Shown here: positions 23,595-35,300 of the stretch, piece by piece | How positions within the stretch are numbered: the stretch's first letter is position 1 | How the letters are laid out: the number at the start of each line of letters is the position of its first letter | Assembly (NCBI GenBank): GCA_921293015.1 | Contig: OV121088.1 | Location: 21,985,645 to 22,049,644, forward strand | Direction: 5' to 3' | Origin: Phorcus lineatus | Taxonomy: Eukaryota; Mollusca; Gastropoda; Trochida; Trochidae | Length of the DNA stretch: 64,000 nt | The notes under the pieces: model-generated | Seen by the model: the letters and a program-made list of their open reading frames with translations, nothing else | Told to the model about the DNA's origin: nothing | Databases searched by the model: none | Position numbers and translations under genes: made by a program

Positions 23595-25990
23595 CTATGA
23601 AAATTTGTTTCTCCACATGTGGCACCAACGTATTGCAGCCAATATAACTGTCAATGTTTCTTTATAATTGATGTGGAGTCCTTTTGCCCATGGCAAGTCT
23701 ATTTCCCAATTATAATAAACAAAATCTCCATCAAAATAGGCCCCTGCTCCAGAATTGCATGCATCAGTTTGCAAGCTAGTTAGAGGGCGATCGTCTAAGA
23801 AATGTCTAGTGCCATTAAACACTTCCATATAATTCTTCCACCAAGAAATGTCCTCCTTCACTTCCATTGTTAGCAATACCTTATCACTCGATGAAGATAA
23901 GGTACATTTTAGATCTATTAAACGTCTCAGGAATGTTCTGCCACCATGTATCACACCACAAGCCCAGTTCAGTTTGCCTATCAAACTTTCTAACTGTTTT
24001 TTGCTAGCACGTTTTTTGAGTGAAAACTCACACAATACCTCTTTGAATTCACTGAGCTTGTCTGCGGGAAGTTCTAGTACACAAATACTAGTGTCAATAA
24101 CAACACCTAAAAATGTCAACCTTGTTGATGGGCCTTCTACTTTTTTCCAGTTTATGTCAAACCCTAAACGTCGCAAAACATTTATCAACTTTCCTAAAGC
24201 ATTGGCACAAAATTGAAAGTCATCTGAAATTATCAGAAAATCATCTAGATATGCAATTACACAAATATCATAAACTTGCATCATAATTCTACAAACCGCG
24301 CTTGAAAGGGTTTGAAAAATCTTTGGGCTTTTGGAGGCTCCAAAAGGGAGCTTACTATCATACATATATGTCAATTCTGGGTCATTATCAAACTTCCACG
24401 CTAACCCGGTATATCTGAAATTGTCTGGATGTATTCTTACACTGCGATATGCAGTCTTGAGATCCACTTTTGCCATGTAACTGCCTTTCTTCACAAACTT
24501 TAGAGCTTGACGAAGGTCCATATAGGAACACTCTGTATCAGTCATCATACTATTCATGCTCTTTCCATTAGGTAGACTGCCATCATGAATTAATCTGACA
24601 CTATTGTCACTTTTAGGAATAGCACCTAACGCGCTCACAATATGAGGTACATTGTCTGTAATAACATAGTTTCCCTTAGCTATTTCTTCTTTAATCTGAC
24701 TTTCAGTGTCTCTTTTATTCATAACAGCTGATCTATGATTTTTTGTTCTTACATCGATATCACTATCCATAATAACACTATCCTGTTCTATAAGTCTAAA
24801 ACCCTCCCGTACACCTGACAGTATGTAGTTCCTATCTGCATCTTCCTCAGGCAAAAGTTCAGCCCAGGCATCATAGCTTAGTGATCTAGAAAGTTTTTTG
24901 CTTCCGGTTTCGCTTGGTCCCCTGTCGAACTCTGTCGTGGTTGTTGGGTTCCATGCGGTGAATGGGAAACGCTACTATGACCTCTTTGAAAACAGGTCCC
25001 ACATACATGGGCCATCTTGCAATTGTCCTCTCGCAAAACACACGTTCCGACGTTGAAGCGTCGGCATATCTCGGCCCCATCTGGTGTGAAGGGTCCTCTT
25101 CTCCGCCCCTGGTACTGCTGTGAGGTGCGCTGATTCTGAGAGGTGGGTACACTGCGAACCTTTGATATGAGTTGATGATCACGAATGTCCTGCGAGATGG
25201 TCCCCCAGCGAAAACCTTCTTCTTGCAGTCTACTTCTGTATTCTTTGTCGTACAGAAGCACGCTGTTCCAAACATATTTTGAAGAGAATCTGCAAATGTC
25301 TTGCATATATTTGAGGAAATCGTCCACTTCCTGACTTACGCCGAGCTGCTGACGCACAACGCCTAAGTTCGCGTACACCCATTTCTCTACAGAAATACTG
25401 CTGAGCTTGTTTTTCCTCTGACCAAGTTCGATAGAAACACCGTCGCTAATTTCTATTTTTTGATTTTGCGAATCCAATGAATCCAGCCACAAGTAATCAG
25501 TAAAATCCCGGGATTGTTTACCTTTTCTATGGGCGGCGCCATTTTGAAGACCTTGACCTTCGAGCTGATCACGTGGACCTTGACCTTCTAGCTGATCACG
25601 TGGAATGTCCGCCTCACCGCGTGATACTTCATTACACTGCAGTTCCCGTTTCATCATCGCAATTTCGACTGCCAGGTCCCTTTTTTGTTTTTGCAAACGT
25701 AAGCCTTCCAACTCCCTGGCAAGAGCATCACATTCTGCCCTGTCCACATCAAGACAAGTCGGATCGACCCCTGTCGCTCCCAAGGACGCCGCGTCGCCCT
25801 GTGCCACGATCGGTTTTGTGTCCGTCTCAATATCACCTTTCTGACCCCCAAACTTAACTGCCTCCATCACAGCCTGCATTTTACTCCCAGCGCTTTTTCG
25901 TTTAGGTCTTACGTCCGGATCCATATGAATTATTTTCCAAATTCCCCCTGCGACATTCAACCGGCAAGCGTGCCGCCGCGTAACGCTCAA
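23595..25990 (-). mobile_element. DIRS-like retroelement fossil (gag-like ORF + RT), incomplete
   Basis: Minus strand. Parts: a gag-like ORF (25990-24878, 370 codons) with charged coiled regions and a Cys/His zinc-binding cluster near its C-terminus (CRRFNVGTC…HVCGTCFQRGH), then a reverse transcriptase ORF (24854-23595) with the YLDDF active site, GFDINWKKVEGPS, and the beginning of an RNase H region. The RT features place it near DIRS-type (tyrosine-recombinase) retroelements. No recombinase part or terminal repeats are recognised in the window, so the element is incomplete. Long open frames suggest a young insertion compared with the one at 60157-62690. Confidence 0.82.
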
Positions 25991-26840
25991 ACTAGAAAGA
26001 CAGCGACCCCTAGCAAAGGGGCATAACTCGTTTTATGTTAAACACATTTTTAACCACTAAAAATTTATATTAAGATAGGTTCATTAGTGATTTTTAAAGA
26101 GCATTTTATTTATAGTTATAGCTGAGATGAAGAGCGATTCTCTAATAATGACGTTATGTAGACTTATTGTTAAAAAACAAAACCATCTCTGGTTTTAGAG
26201 AGTTACTGAAGAACGTGGAAATATTATCAGAGTTCCCTATGATGGAGGATTTCTTTTCTATTTATTGATATTATAGATAATAATATCTGAAACCAACTTC
26301 CCATTTTCTAATAACATCAGAACGTAGCATGGCGGACTGGGTACTAGACTGAGGAGAGCATTTTCATCTACTTACTTCTAGTGGAAACAATATATATATT
26401 TCTACGTCACATGTAAACATTACAGATTCTGTTTGTCAAATATAAAACACATCAGTTAAAAGAAGAAGCAAATGTTAAGTATTTGGTGATAAAGTCACAT
26501 CTTAAAAACTGGCTGAATTGTCATTATTGTTAGCGCCTCGATCTGATATCCAAGAGTGAGATGCCTATGTGCTTGGTAATATCAATTTTATAATTATTGT
26601 ATGTAAGGTTAACTAAATCCTAGGCTAAAATAATGTATTAACCACAAAGGGAAAGTCTAGAATGTTACCTATACAGAACAATGATGTAGTATTGAATATG
26701 TGTGTTACCGTAATCCCCCTTAAAAAACCTACCCAGATTAGTCTCGCTGACTTAAAATTCAAGCATTTAAAGATCCTCCTTTACTTCTTTAACTTAATAC
26801 AGTTATTCATAATGAAGATGTCACTTTGACTTCATCCGCA
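25991..26840. other. AT-rich intergenic DNA
   Basis: It follows the gag side of the DIRS-like fossil and may include its 5' untranslated part. No further feature is supported. Confidence 0.4.
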
Positions 26841-26849
26841 ATCCGCATT

Positions 26850-27235
26850 CACAGTCCATCAGGTCAACCTGAGGCCCTACCATCAGATATCAACATCAGT
26901 TCAAGCAGGCCATACCCAGATATTGACATCAGTTCAACCAGGCCCTATCCCAGATATCGACATCAGTTCAACCAGGCCCTATCCCTGATATCGACATCAG
27001 TTCATCCAGGCCCTTTCCCTGATATTGACATCAGTTCATCCAGGCCCTTTCCCTGATATTGACATCAGTTCAACCAGGCCCTATCCCTGATAGTGACATC
27101 AGTTCAACCAGGCCCTATCCCAGATATCGACATCAATTCAACCAGGCCCTATCCCTGATATTGACATCAGGTCAACCAAGCCCTATCCCTGATATTGACA
27201 TCAGGTCAACCAAGTCCTTTCCCTCATATTGACAT
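26850..27235. repeat. 34-bp minisatellite
   Basis: About 10 to 11 copies of the unit 'tattgacatcagttcaacca' + 'ggccctatccctga', with single-base variants (ttcatccaggccctttccc). The edges decay on both sides. The short plus-strand frame over it (…RPYPDIDISS…) is only a translation of the repeat. Confidence 0.92.
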
Positions 27236-27865
27236 ACTTTAACAACATGCACTAACAATATCGACCACAATATTACATTGTCATGTTCTTTACCCTTTAC
27301 CTACAGGACCCAATTGGTTTCTTTGGTCAGCACCCAGTCCTCGTTATAAAGCACTTTTGATTTCATAGCTAATCAAGCTAAGAAGAAGAGAAGTTAAGGG
27401 CAGCAGGTGGCATCCATCAAGCAGTTGTCAAGGAAATTCTGTAAACTGTTCATTCATCTTCTCCTCAGCTCTAGACCTCAAACGCTGAAATTTAGTAGGT
27501 GGGGCTATAACAGAGAACACTTTAAAATTGGTAGTATTGAAGTATTGTCTACTGCTATGGTGGTATGTCACACTTAAATGGATCTTTAGAGATCTACCCA
27601 AAAAAGAAATAATTTCAGTATCATGGTATTGATACAACTGAAAACCAAAATGTTACCAGGTTGCGTATGGGATCTGCACTTTAACAGAGAATTCAATTGT
27701 GGAAGATAAATCAACAGCGGATAATCAAGGATTTTTATAATATCTCTATAGATTTTGAATTGTTAGAGAGCCATGTGGCTTTCTATCAGGCTGCTTTGGG
27801 AGAAAGATTGTAATACAATTAGTGAATGTACACAAGTTCATAGCTTCTAATGAGGTGAAATATGA

Positions 27866-28715
27866 AATAGAGATTATTACCAGAGTATGTTTTGATATCG
27901 TAAATATCACTATATAAACAATAAAAATTGTATAAGGCGAGGTTTACTGAGCCTAATACATAGTTTTTATTGTTTATATAGTGATATTTACGATATCAAA
28001 ACATACAAAGGTAATAATCTCTTTATCATATAATGTCATTTTGAAATAAACCTCCTTTTTTGGTTAATTTTTTGTCCCCTGTACAAATGAAAAGGGCGTA
28101 TGAATATACCCACGTCATCACTAAGCAAACTCACATTCCATTTCCCGTCATAGGAAAATGACGTCACACAAGAGCAAAATCGTCCAATTTGTCAAACCTT
28201 TTACAACAACAGTGTACGCGTTTTGTTTGAATAAAACATCACACAAAATACAAAACGTCATAATTTTTTCAGTTTTTTTAATATCGTTCAAAACATTTGA
28301 AAATGAAAATGTCACCTCATTAGACCTGCGTAGCAACACAACAGAGGAACACGCTAACAGGTCACGTTCAAAAGTTCTCGCACCGCATTATACTGAACAC
28401 ATCGTACGTCATTCCTGACTGCTGTTGGATTCAATAGCTGCAATATTCCTCTGTATTTTCGAGGAGGAGAGAATTTTGGTGATTTGTGGACATTGACTGT
28501 GATACTGCCACCATATATCGGAGCCGCAAGGAGGGTGTGAACACCACCGGAAATGGACACATTTATTTTACTCGATGATCGAGAACAGGCTAGGTTATTC
28601 GGTTTTTATTGTTTATATAGTGATATTTACGATGTAAAACATACAAAGGTAATAATCTCTTTATCATATAATGTCAATTTGAAATAGACTTCATTTTTTG
28701 CTTAATATGTGTCGA
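27866..28715. repeat. Three copies of a ~57-115-bp repeat, one pair inverted
   Basis: A segment at 27866-27934 (agagattattaccagagtat … actatataaacaataaaaa) is repeated in inverted form at 27965-28022 with a ~30-bp loop, making a strong cruciform. The right arm continues (taatctctttatcatataat, gtcattttgaaata) and is repeated directly at 28603-28715. The 530 bp between the direct copies contain two TGACGTCA-type sites and a GC-richer stretch. This resembles a non-autonomous element with duplicated ends. No transposase is seen. Confidence 0.7.
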
Positions 28716-28889
28716 TCTGAAAACGATAAATCTTGAAATATGCCTAGTTTATTTTCACTTGGCAATTTTACTCCTCAATTTTTATTTGGAGGAGTGAAAT
28801 ACCCCTGGATTCAAATAATTATCCGGAGCCCTGGTTATCAGTGTTCTGTGTACAACTTTGACATTATGATACTCAGATATTAACCAAAA

Positions 28890-29330
28890 CATCAAACAAA
28901 ATATGTTTAGAAAAATTAATGATTCAGTTTATCTACATTATTATAAATCAATTAAGTCATTAAAAGATGTTGAGTACTATATATCAAATGTACATGTAAA
29001 GGAGTATCGGAAATATTTGTGATTACTTCGTATCCAGCAATTACCTCTCCAGTGTAATGTCAGATTTAAAGAAACTAGTGAAATAGCCAAAATGTGCAGC
29101 CGAAATGATTTTGAAGATGAATTACATTTTCTATTTGTCTGTGATACATATGAAAATTTCAGGAACTTATACCTGCCATATTTCAATAACTGTCAATCAG
29201 ATTTAAGCAAATATCACAAGCTGTTAACATGTAAAGATAAAAATGTGCTTATGAAAATATCGCTCTTTGTTAGACACGCACTATCGAAAAGGACCGTATG
29301 TTAGATGTATAGATGTATATATATCTGTGC
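28890..29330 (+). mobile_element. LINE 3'-terminal fragment
   Basis: The plus strand reads MCSRNDFEDELHFLFVC, then DTYENFRNLYLPYF and a 70-codon open end. This is the same C-terminal Cys/His tail type as at 13155. Upstream, broken frames (SLKDVEYYISNVHVKEYRKY) carry the preceding part of the protein. It is 5'-truncated and decayed. Confidence 0.72.
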
Positions 29331-29334
29331 TTAT

Positions 29335-30020
29335 TGTCCCCTGCCACAACACGGAACGGGGAAATATGTATTCAGCGGCATCTGTCCGTACATACGTCTG
29401 GATTCTTGTTAATGCGATAACTCATGAAGCTTAGCACCTAGAGTGTTCATATTAAGTGACAGCCTTCAACAGCGGATGACTCAGGCACCAGTGAGCTATG
29501 GTGACCTTGACCTCATTTTCAAGGTCACTGAGACACTGTCATCACTTTGTGATACATTGTTAACACAATATCGTAAAGCTTAGCACCTAGAGTGTTCATA
29601 TTTGGTGACAGCCTTCAATGGAAGAAGACTCAGATGCCAGTCAACATTGGTGACCTTGACCTCATTTCAAGGTCACCACAACACTTTGATCACTGTGTAA
29701 TACATTGTTAACGCGCAATCTCATAAAGCTTAGCATCTACAGTTTTCATATTTGATGACAGCCTCCAACGACAGATGACTCAGGCACCAGTGGACTTTGG
29801 TGACCATGACCTCATTTTCAAGGTTACCATGACACTGTCATCACTTTGTAATACTTAGTTAACACGACATCTCGTAAAACTTAGCACCTAGAGTGTTCAT
29901 ATTTGATGACAGCCTTCAATGGAGGAAGACTCAGATATCAAAAGATAAATAATATTAATTATACCAAATATCTCATAACGGCGGGGGACATTGCCATGTT
30001 AGTGGCAAACACTTGTTATT
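29335..30020. repeat. Dispersed element with ~150-bp subrepeats rich in AGGTCA sites
   Basis: Four diverged subrepeats of about 150 bp: 'agcttagcacctagagtgtt', 'catatttgatgacagcctt', 'gatgactcaggcaccagtg', 'ggtgaccttgacctcatttt', 'caaggtcac'. The ends look related in inverted sense: 'attgtcccctgcc' near 29334 and 'ggcgggggacattgcc' near 29981. No coding capacity. Similar noncoding elements are common in mollusc genomes. It lies directly beside the LINE tail at 28890-29330. Confidence 0.75.
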
Positions 30021-32335
30021 AAATTATTCTTTCAACATATTGTATGAAAATCATATTTCATTTATATTCATTGTAAGCACTTGCTTTTTGTGCTACAAGG
30101 TAGTTGTGCCTCTGCTTTGTATGGTAAAGTCGCAACTTGGTAAGTAAAAACTGGATATGTGAAAAACCTGGATAAGTGATGTCTCTTCTCCAGTCAAGCC
30201 ATTAGTAACATAATTGCCGTTACTGCCATTAGTGACAGATTAGATGTTGGATAAAGAAAAATTTTGGATAAGTAATGATTTTTTTCTTATATACAACTAA
30301 TGCCAAGATGTCTGATGATGCATATATCTCCATATTACTAACGATTAGCACTCGCGTGAATTTGTATACTGGGATTTCCCTTACTTCCATGTTCACCACG
30401 ATGTCTGATAAAGGCATTAGATATCGAAATGATAGGTTTTCTAAATCAAATTCAGAAAAAGAAAGAGAATTAAGTCTTAAGCGAGCAGGCAAAGTTCATA
30501 TATGTTTAAAGATAAAAAAACGAAAGCAGTCTTTGACACGATTATTGTCGCTAAATTTCTGATATGTTTATTTTGTTTACAGTCTTTTTTACTTGTGAAG
30601 AAATACTATCCTTGCAAGTTCATTACATCTTCCCGTCAAAACAGTGATGAACGGCTCATTTTGGATTGAAGCATACGTTAGATCATGTTTCTAAATGTGT
30701 ATATGTCTCAAAGTTCTTAGCCCCTCCCTGCAAATAAAACGCCCCTTTCTATTTGAAGCAGTGAACTAACATGGGGATGCCTTCTTGTTTTATGTCCGTT
30801 ATGCCATCAATCACATTTCTTATTTTGTTTTATTTAAAAAATGCTTTTACATATTTTACACTCTCATCAAGCATCTTTAAGTTACAGGAATGCTTTAGTA
30901 AACAACATTTCATTTTTTGTATTCAGTTCAGAGGTTAAGTAAATTAAAAAGCTGCACAAATTACTAGTTATGCCTTTTTCAGCTGTCCATATTTTGTCCA
31001 TTTTGTGCACAGCTGACCATAGATTATTTCATATCTCTAAGCAAACTTCAGCCGTCCTAACTTTTTCATAGTTGATAACAGGTCAATTGTATTTCAAAAG
31101 TATTTCATTGCATAGATAGAAAGCTTAAGTGAGTGCCTATATCCTCATTTTTTGCCTAGAAATAGTCAATTCTAAACGAAAAGCATGCAATAATGACTTC
31201 AACAAGTTGCAATTGTGCGTAGTAGTTGTATTAAAAACATGATAAATTTCAGTTTCTGTGTAACACTTTGCTAGATATCTAGTTGCATTGACAGCCTGTT
31301 AACATGTATTTCTAGTTTCTCTCTAACATTTTGTTAGATACCTAGTAGCATTAACAGCCTGTTCAGATTTATTTTCAGTTTCTTTTTAACACTTTGCTAG
31401 ATACCTAGTAGCATTAACACCCTGCTCAGATACAGTGTTTGTAATAGCTCCCTGTCTGCCAGCCAATTGCTGGTTATTTTAGATAGGGCTTGTTGGAATA
31501 CAGGGTAAAAATTCTGTCTGGCTTGTGTGGTTTAGATATTTTAAGTGTCTACACCTTGGAGGGCTTGTCAAATTTTAGGCTGGTTGATTTTTCAAACTAC
31601 GAGCCCTGTTTGCCAGAAAGGACTGAAAACTATTCGAACACTGTTGAGATATATTTTGATTTGCTGTGTAACACTTGACAGCACATTCATTAAGTCAAGC
31701 CTATTATAATCTAGTGGAATAACAAAACCTTCACAGCATTTCATTTAGACAGCTGTTGCCATATTGACGTTTGACTTTACCGCTGTATATAATGACGCCT
31801 TAGGCTTAATTGAAGGAACTAGCTGCCTACCTGCCAGCCAATCACGGGCAAGTTTTTTATGGACAAGGCCTTCGTTGTTAGACATTCACAGAGAGACCTA
31901 CCATATTATATTGAATCCTGCTTGAGATGAACTGTTCAGTGTTAAGGAGTTCAGATTGAAACATGTGCAGTTGAACATAAGAAAGGAATTCAATGAAGAA
32001 TGAAGAATTCAAGGGTGGAGAGATGATATTGTTTGTGTGAGATTATGTACTGGTACATCAAGGAGTAATGGATCAGGTGTATGTACCAGTGGTTCTTCAG
32101 GTGACGCACCTCATATTAACTTAATATAAATTTCAGTGCCTTTGAGAAATTAGGATTACTGAATTAAGTTCTAGTTCTTTCATTTTTGACATTTTTAGCC
32201 TAAACTTAATGATGGTAAATCAGATTCCAGAACAAATGGAATAATCTTGTGAATAATAATTTACTCATTAGCTGCATGAAACTTAAGTTACAAAGATCCA
32301 ATGGTGTCCACTCATTACGAGTGTTTGTGTTGTAG
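30021..32335. other. Upstream region of the RING-finger gene
   Basis: AT-rich sequence. Apart from the 63-bp triplicate at 31252, I see no supported feature. Upstream noncoding exon(s) of the RING gene may lie here. Confidence 0.4.
31252..31436. repeat. Three copies of a 63-bp tandem repeat
   Basis: Units start at 31252, 31315 and 31378: 'agtttctgtgtaacactttg', 'ctagatacctagtagcatta', 'acagcctgttcagat'. Copies differ at about 10-15% of positions. Confidence 0.85.
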
Positions 32336-32362
32336 TTCCAGCCGAGCGGTGGTGATCGGGAG

Positions 32363-35300
32363 ATGAATGTGTCGGGGATCCCGTTCAACGTGTCCCTCCC
32401 GCTCCTGGGGGTGGGGGTCATCACACTCCTCCTCTCCCTCCTCTTCTGCTGTTATATGTGGAAGTGAGTCACCGGGATCTGGGTTCAAATCCAAGGAATT
32501 ACAAACATTGTTTTATATCACTTTTCAGTTTTTTTTAGTCACCATGTTAAATAATAATAGCATTTGTCATCTTAGAGGGATCATGTTAAGTGTCTTAACA
32601 TCTCTTTAGTTCACATTTTAAAATTTACCTCATGTGTGTAAAATTGCTGTCTGAGTATTGGTCATCTTACTGACTAAAACCAACTCAATAACAATCTTTT
32701 GTTGTGACAATCCATCTCAAACATAGTGTCAACAATTTTTACAATAGATGGCAATAATTGGATGGCAATTTCTCTAGATGAAGAGTACAAGAGAAAACAA
32801 TACAGGCATGTTCCTAGCTCATCTAGAATACTGAGTCAGATTGCCTGGACTAGACTGTTTTCATGTTGTATCCAGAAACTAGTGACATTTGACATTTTCA
32901 ACTTCCACTACAATCTACAGACATTTCTTAAATCTTGTGATCACTTAAGGTAGCTAAAATTTACAGAAAATAAACTTTGATGGGAAGCTAAAAATTGAAA
33001 GTGTAGTGAGGGTACTCTCAAAGTGAATGGTTTGGTAGGAGTTGAAAACTATAAACACAAACCAGATGGTCTGTATACAAACAATGCATTTTACAAGATG
33101 CATAATGAGTACAAAAGTTAGAAATGTCATCAAACGATTTAAAGGTTGACTAAATAAAATTTGACCCAATATCTTTTTACTTCATGGTTGGGCAAGTGTT
33201 TGCCATCCCCATAGTATTTGACTATAATTTATTAATATTTTTAATTGTATTAACTAACTACTAAATAATTGTTTGATATCAGATTACGACGAGATGGACG
33301 AAGAGAGGTTGCTTATAGAAGTGTGAGTAGTTGACTGCAAATACATATATAGCTTATTTAGCTTACAAAGAACTCATTATTGATATCTGTCATCAAAAAG
33401 CATCATTAGGACAAGATTGATTGGTTGGTCTAAAAACATCGACTATTAAACTACAGGTTTCAATTAACATCAAGGTAATATAGTGCCCATGATTAAATCT
33501 TGTTCATCGGTGGCTCTCATGAACAGACGTGTTTATTGGAAAATGTAAACCAGAAGAAAGTAATTATAATGCATATAATTACATAATGGATAGAAGGCAA
33601 ACATTTAATTGATTTTTATTCTTAAATGTACATGTTCCAATATTTGCATAGTTGTTCTGATATTTATATTGATTATAAATGATAAATTTATTATGAGACA
33701 TGCACAAAGCAAAAACATTTGATCATAAATGCCTGACTTGATGTATTGTTGTATTGCAGATAAGAATAACCACTGTAAAACGGAGAGCAGCGCCAGACGT
33801 AAGTTGTTCTCTTCTAATATGTCAATATGGTGAAATAAGGCTGTAGTGATGTACCTTGAGATTCCATAAGACATTAGTGTTGAATATCAAACATATTTCA
33901 ACCAGATATTTTTAAAGGTTATGATTTATTTATTTTTAATGATCTATAGCAAAAGCACTTTTAAACACATGACTTCTGATAATCTCGATCAGAAAAACTT
34001 TGACAAGAAAATTACGCTTATTGTAAGTTTTGTAATAATTCATATAAGCAAGTCTTTGACTTCAAACAATAAATGAGGAAAGACCAATGACTCTATATTT
34101 GGCTCTAAAACTAATATCCTGATACAACTGCCTCTTTAAGGTTGAGACTATTTCAGATATGTGCGGTGTGTCTGGAGGAGTTCAGGTACAAGGAGACCCA
34201 GGCCGTCTGTCCCTGCAAGCATCGCTTCCATCACAAGTGAGTTCAAGAATACTCTCTAGATTCTAGAACCTCCCTCAGTCAACCAGGGTTTAATGTTCCC
34301 ATACTCTTCACAATCACCCCTGGGAAACTTCATCAGGAAATTTGGTACTGAATTATCGCTCTTGAGTCTTGTGAATCAATAATCCAATGAAACTTATCAG
34401 ATATGAGGAGATGCGAAAAGGAGTTGGTAACGTTGGTAGTTCACAAACTTGAATTTGAATTTCAAAGAATATCTTGCTTCTTCATTAGTTGTCAACAAGC
34501 AAGTTGAAACATGTCTTTGGAGAGGTTTGTAGGTCCAATCAACTTGCAGTTTCATTGGCTTATCCTGACGAAGATTCCAATTGGTGATTCTTGAAGAGTA
34601 TCTGGTCATCCCTGGGTGAGCGAGGATGGAGAGACTCCTGCCACAGTGTAATGTTTGAGGTTGATTATGATGATTAGAAACAATTTAGGATCAAAGTCAG
34701 TAAAGTAGTTTACAGTTTTTAAACTCCTGTAACTTATGAATTACTGAACTTGTTTTTATTTAGGTTTAAGTCTCGATAACATGGCTCCTGAAGTTTGTGT
34801 AATGACTAAAGAAGAAATGGATTGATTTCCAACAAATGTTATTGACCAATGAATGACCAATAATGTTTTAAACTTTGCATCGATCTCTTCTATAGATGTG
34901 AGTGAATTTATTGATTTAGTTTGTGGTTGTAACAAAAATGACCATGTCTGATTGTATAAGAATGAAAGAAATTCATGCTGTAAGCCTCTCACCAAAGTTG
35001 TTTTGAGAAACCATTAATACCATGGTGGTCTAAAAGACCTTTAAAGAGCAGTACCACGTTTTTTAGAAATTCAGTTCATCAAATTTTCCCCAATAAACAT
35101 TAGTGTATGCCAAACGTATTATCTTTAGAGGGTGAAAACTCAACTGATCATTCGTAGAAGTAGACAAGATGATTTAGTCTCAAGCAAAAACCACTAGGGC
35201 CATTTTTGTGTGAAAACTATTTAATCATTTGAGGTAGGGTAATGGACTTGCATGGCTTAACTGGTGCTAACATACTACTGCCCCTTTAAGATTGACTCTA

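Noticed and set aside
26826-27056. Protein with 'RPYPDIDISS' repeats
   Set aside because: Translation of the 34-bp minisatellite.
28354-28560. Possible coding segment between the repeats at 28 kb
   Set aside because: Both strands give short frames, neither with recognisable motifs or supporting splice sites.
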